Source: Aureimonas mangrovi
GTDB lineage: Bacteria > Pseudomonadota > Alphaproteobacteria > Rhizobiales > Rhizobiaceae
Direction: 5' to 3'
Assembly: GCF_014058705.1 (NCBI RefSeq)
Contig: NZ_CP059692.1
Location: forward strand, 2,423,001 to 2,487,000
DNA length: 64,000 nucleotides
The notes under the pieces were generated by a model. The model ran no database searches, was not told where the DNA came from, and saw only the letters and a program-made list of their open reading frames with translations. Shown piece by piece: positions 1-7,391 of this stretch. Position 1 is the stretch's first letter; every line of letters begins with the position of its first letter. A program made the position numbers and the translations under genes.

Positions 1-798
1 GAAAACGAACACCGCCGTGAGCGCGATGAGCGAGGGCGTGATGTATTGCAGGATGCCGATGGTCGAGAGCCGCAGCAGCCTTGCGCCGGCGGCGTAGAGG
101 ATCAGCGGGATTGCGGTCAGCGGGCCGGCGGCGACCAGGAGCAGCGTTTCCTTCGGCATGATGCCGAACTGGGTCTGGCCGGCCGCGGTCAGCCAGATCG
201 CGGCGGCGAGCGCGGGCATGAACAGGATCACGATCTCGAGGAAGAAGCCTTCCGCGGCGCCGTAGGGCGTCGTCTTGCGCAGGAGGCCATAGAGCGCGAA
301 GGAGCCCGCGAGCACCAGCGATACCCACGGCAGGCCGCCCGCCTCGATCGCCATCACCGCGACGCCGCAGGCGGCGAGCGCGATGGCGACGATCTGTTGC
401 GCGTTCAGCCTCTCACCCAGCAGAAAGACGCCGAAGAGAAGGCTGACCAGCGGGTTGATGTAGTAGCCGAAGGCCGCGTCGACGCCATGCCCGGTCGCAA
501 TGGCGTAGACATAGACCGTCCAGTTGATCGAGATGACGACCGCGCAGAGCAGTGCCAGCCCGGCGATGCGCCATGTGAGTGCGCGCCACAGGGGGATGAT
601 CCCGCCTTGCCAGGCGAGGATCGCCGCGGCGAAAGGCAGGGCCCACAGGATGCGATGCGCCACCACCTCGCCCAGATGGACGCCGGAGAGCGACCACAGG
701 AAGATCGGCAGCACGAGCCCCCAGATCCCATAGGCCGCAAGGGCGTAGACATAGCCCTGCACGGGCTCGGGCTTGTTCTGATCTGGCGTTTGAGACAC
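1..798 (-). CDS. rarD: RarD-type EamA/DMT permease (3' end beyond window)
   Basis: Inner-membrane permease of the drug/metabolite transporter superfamily, RarD branch; the substrate is not known. The frame is read on the minus strand and runs off the left edge, so the C-terminus is missing. Successive hydrophobic segments carry typical RarD wording: INWTVYVYAI, then AFGYYINPLVSLLFGV and LGERL, and later GPLTAIPLILYAAGARLL followed by STIGILQYITPS. The start is taken as GTG at 798 (reading VSQTPDQNKPE); an in-frame TAG lies about 40 bases upstream and there is no better start between. The 159 bases to the next gene hold nothing recognisable. The family is clear; the exact start is less so. Confidence 0.85.
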   Translation of the reverse strand, partial: MSQTPDQNKPEPVQGYVYALAAYGIWGLVLPIFLWSLSGVHLGEVVAHRILWALPFAAAILAWQGGIIPLWRALTWRIAGLALLCAVVISINWTVYVYAIATGHGVDAAFGYYINPLVSLLFGVFLLGERLNAQQIVAIALAACGVAVMAIEAGGLPWVSLVLAGSFALYGLLRKTTPYGAAEGFFLEIVILFMPALAAAIWLTAAGQTQFGIMPKETLLLVAAGPLTAIPLILYAAGARLLRLSTIGILQYITPSLIALTAVFVF

Positions 799-957
799 GG
801 GGCGGCTTTCGCTGATCTGAGGCGACGTGCGCCGCCGCTCCTCCTACCAGCGAGGCGGGCTCCCGGACACCCGTTTTCCAGTGATCGCGATCATTCGCAA
901 GACTGATGGTTCACAGCGTCGGCCGGACGCCGGATGCAGCGCGGCCCATTGGTTCGC

Positions 958-1416
958 TCAGTCGTGGTCCGGGTGCTGGTAGGAGCGAATGCCGCGCAGG
1001 CTGGTATCCGTCTCGGCGTCCTCTTCCGTCGTCGTGCCGGGCAGCGCGTCGAGATCGCCGATGAAGGGCAGTCGCGCTTCCAGCCCGTACTGCAGCGTCG
1101 GCGTAATCGCGGCCGGGTCGTCGAAGGCACCGTGCGCGAGCGCGACGCCGTCCGGCGTCTCGTAGGTCAGCGGTGTGCCGCATTGCGGGCAGAAGCCCCG
1201 CTCGGCAAGGCTCGAGGAGCGGAAGCGGGCCGGCTCGGCCTTCGTCCAGGTCAGATGCCCCTTCCGCGCCGAGACGAGCGGCGCGTAGAAACCGCCGAAC
1301 GCCTTCTGACACATGCGGCAATGGCAGATGGACGCCTCCGCCTCCCCTTCGAGGCGGAAGCGCACCGCCCCGCACTGGCACCCGCCGGTATGGACCGGCC
1401 CGTTCTCGATCGACAT
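958..1416 (-). CDS. GFA / CENP-V family zinc protein
   Basis: A 152-aa protein of the glutathione-dependent formaldehyde-activating (GFA) fold. Members bind zinc, and most, unlike the namesake Gfa, have no proven substrate. The zinc cysteines are visible as GGCQCGAV near residue 13, CHCRMC near residue 32 and FCPQCG near residue 75. The length matches short family members. AGGAGG sits about six bases before the ATG, so the start is secure. The gene stands alone between the rarD-like gene and pip on the same strand. Cytoplasmic. The role in this organism is unknown; formaldehyde or S-hydroxymethylglutathione chemistry is only suggested by the family. Confidence 0.85.
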   Translation of the reverse strand: MSIENGPVHTGGCQCGAVRFRLEGEAEASICHCRMCQKAFGGFYAPLVSARKGHLTWTKAEPARFRSSSLAERGFCPQCGTPLTYETPDGVALAHGAFDDPAAITPTLQYGLEARLPFIGDLDALPGTTTEEDAETDTSLRGIRSYQHPDHD

Positions 1417-1464
1417 CGCATCCTCCTGTACACAGCGTAAAAGATGCGGCGCGCGGGCCGTGCG

Positions 1465-2424
1465 TCAACGCGCGAAGCGGTCCGTCGCCTCGATCAGGAG
1501 CTTCAGGGTCCCGGGCTCCGAGAAGGCGTGGCCGGCGTCCTCGACGATCGAGAGCTGCGAGCCGGGCCAGGCGTGATGAAGGTCCCAGGCCGTCACCGGA
1601 GGCGTCACGACATCGTAGCGCCCCTGCACGATGACGCCGGGGATATCCGCCATGGTGCCAGCCTCGCGGATGAGCTGCCCTTCGCGCAGCCAGAGATTGT
1701 GGAAGAAATAGTGGTTCTCGATGCGGGCGAAGGCGATCGTCGCGTCGCTCGCGCCCTCGTCGCCGCCCCCACCGCCGCCATAGGCGCGGCGCATGGAGAC
1801 GGTCTGCGCTTCCCAGCCCGTCCAGGCGCGCGCAGCCCTTGCGCGCACCGCGCGATCTTCGTCGGTTAGGAGCCGACGATAGGCGGCGACCGGGTCCGCA
1901 AGGCCTGCCGGGGGCAGCGGAGCCAGAAAGCGCCGCCACTCCTCCGGGAAGAGCCTGCTCGCGCCTTCGCGGTAGAACCAGTCTAGCTCGGCGCGCCGCC
2001 CGGCGAAGACGCCGCGCAGCACCATCTCGGTGACGCGCTCCGGGTGCGTCTGCGCGTAGGCGAGCCCCAGCGTCGCTCCCCAGGAGCCGCCGAACACCAT
2101 CCAGCGCTCCACGTCCAGATGCTCGCGCAGGCGCTCGATGTCGGCGACCAAGTGCCAGGTCGTGTTGGAATCGAGAAGTCCGCTCGGCGTCGAACGCCCG
2201 CAGCCGCGCTGGTCGAACAGGAGGATGCGGTAGCGCGCGGGGTCGAACAGGCGGCGGTGTACCGGCCCGCAGCCTGAGCCCGGCCCCCCGTGCAGAAAGA
2301 CCACGGGCTTGCCGTCCGGGTTGCCGCACAGCTCCCAGTAGAGCGAGTGCCCGTTGCCGACATCGAGATGACCGCTGAGATAGGGCTCGATCGAGGGATA
2401 GAGCCCGCCGCCCTCGCCCCTCAT
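1465..2424 (-). CDS. pip: proline iminopeptidase
   Basis: Serine peptidase of family S33 that removes N-terminal proline from peptides. About 319 aa with the alpha/beta-hydrolase landmarks: oxyanion motif HGGPGSG, nucleophile elbow GGSWG near residue 108, acid loop GRYDVVTP and a late DAGHAF carrying the catalytic His. [10 protein letters not shown] is typical of Pip enzymes. A run of six glycines just before that stretch is unusual and may be a flexible loop. I place the start at the ATG whose last two bases are the first of the cysS stop (ATGA overlap), giving translational coupling; a second ATG 15 bases upstream is possible. It follows cysS in one operon. Confidence 0.9.
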   Translation of the reverse strand: MRGEGGGLYPSIEPYLSGHLDVGNGHSLYWELCGNPDGKPVVFLHGGPGSGCGPVHRRLFDPARYRILLFDQRGCGRSTPSGLLDSNTTWHLVADIERLREHLDVERWMVFGGSWGATLGLAYAQTHPERVTEMVLRGVFAGRRAELDWFYREGASRLFPEEWRRFLAPLPPAGLADPVAAYRRLLTDEDRAVRARAARAWTGWEAQTVSMRRAYGGGGGGDEGASDATIAFARIENHYFFHNLWLREGQLIREAGTMADIPGVIVQGRYDVVTPPVTAWDLHHAWPGSQLSIVEDAGHAFSEPGTLKLLIEATDRFAR

Positions 2425-3980
2425 CGCTTCAGCTCCCATGTCGTGACGCGCTCGCCCGTGGCCGGGTCCTTGCCGTCCTTGAGCTGGATGCCTTGCGCCG
2501 CGAGATCGTCGCGGATCGCATCGGCGGCCGCAAAGTCCTTCGCCTTGAGCTTCTCGAGGCGATCGGAGATGAACGTCGCGATGTCGACCCGGGCCCTTAC
2601 AGCAGCAACAGCGTCGATCTCCTCGATCGACGCGAGCGGCCCGCCATAATTACGATCGCGTTCCTCGACGAGGGCCGAGACTTTCTTAGCTACACCGATT
2701 CCCTCTTCTGCAGACTGCTGCAATCCGAGAAAACGCAGATTTGCGGCAACGGCCATTTTATTATCGTCAGTTAACGGCTGAGCCATAAGGTGGTCGAGCC
2801 GTGACAACGCCTGAGCAATGTTTAGGTCATCACATAGTGAATTGATTAGCTCGCCCTCTGGAGCTGCATAGGCATGCTCCATCAGCATCGCCGAACGACT
2901 TCGCCATCGTGAGAGACGATTGCGAGCTTCCTCCAAGCGGCGAACGGAAAAGTCGATTGGCTCACGGTAGTGAGTCATCATCATCATCAAACGAACTATG
3001 CTGCCAGACCACCTTCGCCCGCCGACCTTCTCAGTGTGCAGGACGTCAGCGATGGTCAAAAAATTCCCCTCGGACTTCGACATCTTGCGGCCCTCGACCT
3101 GCACGAAGCCGTTGTGCATCCAGACCTGCGCCATCTGCGACGTGCCATGGGCGCAGCAGGATTGCGCGATCTCGTTCTCGTGGTGAGGAAAGATCAGGTC
3201 CAGCCCGCCGCCGTGAATGTCGAAGACCTGCCCGAGATAGGCCTCGCTCATCACCGAGCACTCGATGTGCCAGCCCGGCCGCCCCCGGCCCCAGGGGCTG
3301 TCCCAGCCCGGCTCGTTCTCGCTCGACAGTTTCCACAGGACGAAGTCCGCCGGGTTCTTCTTGTGCGCCTCCACGGCCACGCGCGCGCCCGCCTGCTGCT
3401 CATCGAGCCTGCGCCGCGAGAGGGCGCCGTAAGCGGGCATCGACGCGACGTCGAACAGGACCTCGCCGCCCGCCACATAGGCATGGCCCTTCGCGATCAG
3501 CGTCTCGATCATCGAGACCATGTCGGGCAGGCCGTCGGCGCGCGGCGTGACGAAGGCCGTCGCACGTGGCTCGACGGTCGGCGGCAGGCAGCCGAGCGCG
3601 GCAACGTCCTCATGAAACTGCGCGGCGGTCTTCTGGGTAACGCGGGCGATCGCCTCGTTCAGCGGCAGGCCGGGAAAGTCACGTGCGGCGCGCGCGTTGA
3701 TCTTGTCGTCCACGTCCGTGATGTTGCGCGCATAGGTGACATGCGCCTCGCCGTAGAGATGGCGCAGGAGGCGGAACAGGACATCGAAGACGATCACCGG
3801 CCGGGCGTTGCCGATATGGGCGAAATCGTAGACCGTCGGCCCGCAGACATACATGCGCACGCGCCGCTCGGCTTCGGTGACGCCGGAGTCCGGCGACCAG
3901 TCGAGCGGTCGGAACGCTTCCTTGCGGCGCGTCAGCGTGTTGGTGAGGGTCAGTCCACGAAAGCCGTCGTCCACGTGCAT
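2421..3980 (-). CDS. cysS: cysteinyl-tRNA synthetase
   Basis: Class I aminoacyl-tRNA synthetase that charges tRNA-Cys in the cytoplasm. 519 aa, slightly longer than the E. coli enzyme (461 aa). Cys46 in [16 protein letters not shown] is the first zinc ligand and HIGN (55-58) the class I signature; WHIECS (around 238-242) and FPHHENE (264-270) hold the other zinc ligands; KMSKS is at 299-303. AGGAG precedes the ATG. Residues about 323-446, covering the end of the catalytic core and the DALR region, are encoded with much lower GC (about 50 percent in the middle) and AT-ending codons, unlike both flanks. The frame is intact, so this looks like a recombined allele rather than damage. Confidence 0.97.
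   Translation of the reverse strand: MHVDDGFRGLTLTNTLTRRKEAFRPLDWSPDSGVTEAERRVRMYVCGPTVYDFAHIGNARPVIVFDVLFRLLRHLYGEAHVTYARNITDVDDKINARAARDFPGLPLNEAIARVTQKTAAQFHEDVAALGCLPPTVEPRATAFVTPRADGLPDMVSMIETLIAKGHAYVAGGEVLFDVASMPAYGALSRRRLDEQQAGARVAVEAHKKNPADFVLWKLSSENEPGWDSPWGRGRPGWHIECSVMSEAYLGQVFDIHGGGLDLIFPHHENEIAQSCCAHGTSQMAQVWMHNGFVQVEGRKMSKSEGNFLTIADVLHTEKVGGRRWSGSIVRLMMMMTHYREPIDFSVRRLEEARNRLSRWRSRSAMLMEHAYAAPEGELINSLCDDLNIAQALSRLDHLMAQPLTDDNKMAVAANLRFLGLQQSAEEGIGVAKKVSALVEERDRNYGGPLASIEEIDAVAAVRARVDIATFISDRLEKLKAKDFAAADAIRDDLAAQGIQLKDGKDPATGERVTTWELKR
2640..3010 (-). other. low-GC mosaic segment inside cysS
   Basis: Three successive 60-base blocks from 2701 to 2880 are about 52, 53 and 48 percent GC by hand count, against roughly two thirds GC in the surrounding genes. 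Codons such as TTA, AAT, ATT, ACT, GTT and AAA cluster here and are rare on either side. The protein remains a plausible rhizobial CysRS throughout ([17 protein letters not shown]). Import of a homologous segment from a lower-GC relative is the simplest reading. Confidence 0.65.
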
Positions 3981-4329
3981 GCTCCTGCGGCCGCCACCGT
4001 GGCGGCGCCGGTTTGCTACCGCATCGGCCGGAAAATCGAAACCGGATCTCCCCCTCCCTCACGCCGAACCGATCGGGCAGCCGTTGCCGCACGGCCACAC
4101 ATCGACGCGTTTTAACTTTGCCAATCGTAAGTTCCACTTCGCAACCGGCGGCGGGGGGCCATCGAACAAAGCGCAAACGGCTGCCCGTCAACAATTGTGG
4201 CGACGATGAACATCACATGAACGATTCTTTAAGTATAACTTCATCGATTTTATTTCAATTGGCCGCGAAAGAGCCTCAATCGCTCCCCACCTTCAGAGCA
4301 TCGCAAGGTTCTCATACAGGAACAGGGAA
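3981..4329. promoter_or_regulatory. divergent intergenic region between cysS and the 59-aa gene
   Basis: 349 bases without a supported gene. The left part is GC-rich and must hold the cysS promoter. The stretch around 4200-4270 is markedly AT-rich (ttctttaagtataac, attttatttcaatt) and probably carries the promoter for the small gene at 4330. I see no clear operator, terminator or RNA gene. Confidence 0.4.
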
Positions 4330-4509
4330 ATGACCGCGCACATCGCCGCCTTCCGCTCGAAACATGAACGCGAGACCGAAGTCCGCCTTCTGGAGCAGTA
4401 CAAGAAGATCGGCATCGCCTCGATCGCCGCCGCTGCGGCCGCCGTCCGGGCTCATCAGCCGCGCAAGCCGATGCTGGCGACGCGGCCCCGGCTCCAGACG
4501 GCAGACTGA
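4330..4509 (+). CDS. small hypothetical protein, 59 aa
   Basis: Not recognised. The frame opens with ATG preceded by AGGAACAGGGAA, a fair ribosome-binding site, and ends in TGA. The protein has a charged N-terminal half (FRSKHERETEVRLLEQYKKI) and then a short Ala-rich hydrophobic stretch (about 30-39, IASIAAAAAAV), ending in a basic tail. Third codon positions are GC-rich as in neighbouring genes, and an AT-rich promoter-like region lies upstream, so it is probably expressed. It converges with the SRAP gene. Membrane association through the Ala-rich helix is possible but weakly supported. Confidence 0.55.
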   Translation: MTAHIAAFRSKHERETEVRLLEQYKKIGIASIAAAAAAVRAHQPRKPMLATRPRLQTAD

Positions 4510-4536
4510 GGCGCGGCGTGCCGCATCGACCCTCGT

Positions 4537-5274
4537 TCAGAAGGGCAGGCTCGCCTGCCCGCCGGGCGCGTCGCTGCCTCCGTCGTCGGGCGGGGTGATA
4601 CGATCCTGGACGGTCGGGCCCATGTTGGCGACGCTGTTCACGGCTTCGCCGACGGGGATCGCCTCGAACAACCCTTCCGGCGCCGCGCCCATCAGGCGGG
4701 TGACGTCGGCAGGCTCGTTGTCGCGGCAGTTCAGCCAGAAATCGAAGGCCATCTGCGGCACGACCACGGGCATCCGCTCGTGGATCGGCCGCAGATCCGC
4801 GCTCGCTTGCGTCGTCAGGATGGTGGCGGTGTCGATCTCGCTGCCGTCGGGTGCGAGAAAAGTCTCCATCAGGCCTGCGAAGGCGATCAGCGAGCCATCA
4901 CGCGGGCGCAGGAAATGGGGCTGCGAGCGCGCCTTGCCGCCTTGCTTCTGCCATTCGTAGAAACCGGTCGCCGGCACGAGGCAGCGCCGGTAGCGCAGCG
5001 CCGCGCGAAAGGCGTTGCGCTCGCCCGCCGTCTCTGCCCGCGCGTTGAACAGGAGCGGGATGTCGGCCGGATCCTTCGCCCAGGCAGGGATCAGGCCCCA
5101 CCTCGCCAGACGGCCACGCCTCGGGCCGCCCGTGACATGCTCGTCCTCCATGACGATCAGGATCGGCTGCGTCGGGGCGATGTTGTAGCGTGGCGGGAAA
5201 TCCGCCAGCTCCTCGAGGCCGAAATGCTCCCGCACCTTCAGAACCGGCGCCGATAGGGTGAAACGTCCGCACAT
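4537..5274 (-). CDS. SRAP family protein (YedK/HMCES-like)
   Basis: SOS-response-associated peptidase family. Known members crosslink through Cys2 to abasic sites in single-stranded DNA and protect them. The protein starts MCGRFTLS, so Cys2 becomes N-terminal after Met removal. PRYNIAPTQ follows, then FNARAET, CLVPATGFYEW with the conserved Glu, FAGL, and ERMPVV close to the end, all in family order; 245 aa is typical. Its ATG overlaps that of the divergent Nudix gene on one CATG. With two uracil-DNA glycosylases elsewhere in the window it adds to a base-damage theme, but there is no operon link. Confidence 0.92.
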   Translation of the reverse strand: MCGRFTLSAPVLKVREHFGLEELADFPPRYNIAPTQPILIVMEDEHVTGGPRRGRLARWGLIPAWAKDPADIPLLFNARAETAGERNAFRAALRYRRCLVPATGFYEWQKQGGKARSQPHFLRPRDGSLIAFAGLMETFLAPDGSEIDTATILTTQASADLRPIHERMPVVVPQMAFDFWLNCRDNEPADVTRLMGAAPEGLFEAIPVGEAVNSVANMGPTVQDRITPPDDGGSDAPGGQASLPF

Positions 5275-5728
5275 GGCCTTGGTAGACGCCCCGCCCCTCC
5301 CCCCTGTCAAGCAGGCCCTGCGGCCGACGCTCGGCGTTTCGGCCTGCCTTTTCGTCGCAGGGCAGCTTCTCCTCGTCGAGCGCGGACGGGCCCCGTACGA
5401 AGGGTGTTTCACGCTGCCCGGGGGGCGCGTCGAGTTCGGCGAACGCCTTCAGGACGCGGTGGCGCGCGAGCTCTACGAGGAGACCGGGCTGGAGGCCGAG
5501 CTCGCCTTCCTGCGCCTGCACGAGGCCATAGAGCCCGGCATCCATGCCGTCATCGCGGTCTTCACGGGATCGCTGGCGGCGGCAGACCCGCAGGCAGGCC
5601 ACGATGCGCGCGCCGTGCGCCTCGTGGAGGCCGCCGAGTTCGCGGAACTGGAGGATACCGGGCGTCTGACGCCGGGGCTCGGCGCGATCGTGCGCGCGGT
5701 CGGCACGACGGAAGGCTGGGGCCCTTGA
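5273..5728 (+). CDS. Nudix hydrolase
   Basis: Pyrophosphohydrolase of the Nudix family, about 151 aa. The Nudix box is complete: GGRVEFGERLQDAV followed by ARELYEETGLEAEL, with the REXXEEXG metal-binding core. The upstream region reads SACLFVAGQLLLVERG and TLPGGRVEFGE, typical of MutT/ADP-ribose-pyrophosphatase-like enzymes; the substrate cannot be told. The ATG at 5273 has AGGGTGA upstream and shares CATG with the divergent SRAP start. A GTG at 5258 in the same frame is an alternative, adding five residues. A TIGR02301-type gene follows after 47 bases on the same strand. Confidence 0.9.
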   Translation: MALVDAPPLPPVKQALRPTLGVSACLFVAGQLLLVERGRAPYEGCFTLPGGRVEFGERLQDAVARELYEETGLEAELAFLRLHEAIEPGIHAVIAVFTGSLAAADPQAGHDARAVRLVEAAEFAELEDTGRLTPGLGAIVRAVGTTEGWGP

Positions 5729-5775
5729 GCGCGCCGCCTTGCACTTTGAACGGGACGAGGTCACTAGCTGAAGGC

Positions 5776-6225
5776 ATGCGCTTCACCCGCCGTCACGCCC
5801 GCTCCCTCGCCTTCGCCGCCGCGCTTGCTCTCGCCGCGCCCGCCGCCGGGCAGGAGGCGGAACCGGCCCCGGAAGCCTCAGCCGAGGCGCAAGGAGAGGT
5901 GCAAGGACCGGTGCGCCCCTCCAATGCGGCCTACATGGCGCCGATGGGCCGGCTCGCCGGCATCCTCGGCTCCATCCATTTCCTGCGCACGCTCTGTGGA
6001 GACGACAACGCCTCCGTGTGGCGCGACAAGATGAACGAGCTGATCGAGGCGCAGAAGCCCAACGAGGCGGACCGGCGCATCCTCATCGCGCAGTTCAATG
6101 GCGGCTATCGTGCCTTCGAATCGACCTATCGCCAATGTACGCCTGCGGCGGAAGTCGCCACGCGCCGCTACCTCGAAGAAGGTGCAACACTGTCACGCGA
6201 AATCAGCGCGCGCTTCGGAAATTAG
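5776..6225 (+). CDS. TIGR02301 family secreted protein
   Basis: A 149-aa exported protein of the alphaproteobacterial TIGR02301 type; function unknown. The N-terminus is a good signal peptide: basic MRFTRRHARS, a hydrophobic Ala/Leu core and cleavage near AAG-QEAEP. An acidic linker (about 27-48) precedes the conserved part, GRLAGILGSIHFLRTLCG, then WRDKMNELIEAQ, FNGGYRAFESTYRQC and the RRYLEEG tail. The two Cys may pair in the periplasm. The ATG is chosen because the signal peptide begins there. It follows the Nudix gene, but co-transcription is only inferred. Confidence 0.8.
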   Translation: MRFTRRHARSLAFAAALALAAPAAGQEAEPAPEASAEAQGEVQGPVRPSNAAYMAPMGRLAGILGSIHFLRTLCGDDNASVWRDKMNELIEAQKPNEADRRILIAQFNGGYRAFESTYRQCTPAAEVATRRYLEEGATLSREISARFGN

Positions 6226-6329
6226 TGATTCATTGACATTGGCTGCAATCACGCCGCCCGGTTGCGCCGCATGCGTGATAAAGATTTAACGGGGCGTGAA
6301 TCGCGACGGCACAATTGGAGGTTCCGGGG

Positions 6330-6590
6330 ATGATCGACATGCACGGCGCTGAACTCGACGAGTTGATCGCGGCCGAGAAGAAGCAGGTCGCCTTCGAGTA
6401 CCACAACGAAGCTTGGGCCGACGGCATCTGCGACGGCATCGAGGCCGAGATCCTGGCCGAGACGGCCATTTCCACCGCCCTTACGGAGCTGGTGCGCCGG
6501 CACGGCGAGAGCGAGGTCTTGCAGCTTCTCGACACGCTGCGCCAGCGCATCGTCGAAGGAGAGTTCCTCCCCGACCGCAACCTGCAATAG
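6330..6590 (+). CDS. small acidic hypothetical protein, 86 aa
   Basis: Not assigned to a named family. ATG at 6330 sits eight bases after GGAGG, so this start is preferred over an upstream in-frame TTG. The protein is acidic and mostly helical in appearance: LDELIAAEKKQVAFEYHNEA, then AETAISTALTELVRRHGE and LLDTLRQRIVEGEFLPDR. No signal peptide or membrane segment. The AT-rich leader at 6226-6315 probably holds its promoter. The next gene starts 30 bases downstream on the same strand, so the two are likely co-transcribed. Confidence 0.75.
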   Translation: MIDMHGAELDELIAAEKKQVAFEYHNEAWADGICDGIEAEILAETAISTALTELVRRHGESEVLQLLDTLRQRIVEGEFLPDRNLQ

Positions 6591-6620
6591 GCTCCAGAGA
6601 GCGAATCAGGCGAGGTGAGG

Positions 6621-7379
6621 ATGACGACGCGACGTTCGCCGACGACATTCTCCGCGATGCTGCTCGCCGGAGCCTTCGGGCTGCACGACGGAGTGGCGAA
6701 CGCCTTCTCGCAGATCGAGGGGCGCGGCAACGAGGCACTGGAACGCGAAGGCATCCTCACCATCCCGCTGCCGCCGCTTGACCCGGACCGCAACGGCCGG
6801 GCGCCGGACTGGGGCGGTGCGCCGGCCGAGAGCGAGCCGGCTGCGGGCGATGAGGAAGAGTTGCAGGGCCCGCCGCAACCGTCTGCCGAGCAGGACAGGC
6901 GCGACGCCCAGCCCCTGCCCGTGCGCTACGGCGCCGACGGGCTGCCCGAGCCGGTCCGGGACCTTCGCGAGCGCCTGATGGAGATCGCCCGTGCCGGCGA
7001 GATCGAGGCGCTGCGGCCGTATCTGGAAACCGGTGCCTTCTCCACCGCGCTTTCGGTCGTTCCCTTCGAGGGCGATCCGATCGAGTTCCTGAAGGACAAT
7101 TCGGGCGACGGCGAAGGCGTGGAAATCCTTGCGATCCTGCTGGAAGTCCTCGCCTCGGGCCATGTGCGCGTCGACCCGCAGACGGAGAACGACATCTTCG
7201 TCTGGCCCTACTTCACGCAGGTTCCGCTCGACGAACTGGACAAGCGGCAGCTGGTGGAGCTGTTCGAGCTGGTGACAGCCTTCGACTACCAGACCATGCT
7301 GGAAGTCGGCGCCTACCATTTCTACCGCGTCGGTATCTCGCCGGAAGGCCGGCTGGAGTTCTTCCTCGCCGGCGACTGA
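6621..7379 (+). CDS. secreted hypothetical protein, 252 aa
   Basis: Function unknown. The start is the ATG following GAGGTGAGG; an in-frame GTG two codons upstream is possible. A signal-peptide-like N-terminus (FSAMLLAGAFGLHDGVANAF) is followed by a long Pro/Glu/Ala-rich low-complexity region (about 40-90) and a conserved-looking domain from about 95: MEIARAGEIEALRPYLETG, DPIEFLKDNSGDG, NDIFVWPYFTQVPLDEL, YHFYRVGISPEGRLEFFLAGD. The layout suggests a periplasmic protein tethered by a linker to a small globular domain. It ends 12 bases before the convergent amidohydrolase gene, and there is no room for a terminator between. Confidence 0.75.
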   Translation: MTTRRSPTTFSAMLLAGAFGLHDGVANAFSQIEGRGNEALEREGILTIPLPPLDPDRNGRAPDWGGAPAESEPAAGDEEELQGPPQPSAEQDRRDAQPLPVRYGADGLPEPVRDLRERLMEIARAGEIEALRPYLETGAFSTALSVVPFEGDPIEFLKDNSGDGEGVEILAILLEVLASGHVRVDPQTENDIFVWPYFTQVPLDELDKRQLVELFELVTAFDYQTMLEVGAYHFYRVGISPEGRLEFFLAGD

Positions 7380-7391
7380 CGATCCTTCGCC

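Noticed and set aside
2970-2995. Run of ATG-like repeats (CATCATCATCAT) in cysS
   Set aside because: It encodes four Met residues in a hydrophobic CysRS helix where relatives also have Met and Leu; not a repeat element.
4330-4509. Toxin-antitoxin reading for the 59-aa gene
   Set aside because: No partner gene lies beside it and no toxin or antitoxin motif is visible.
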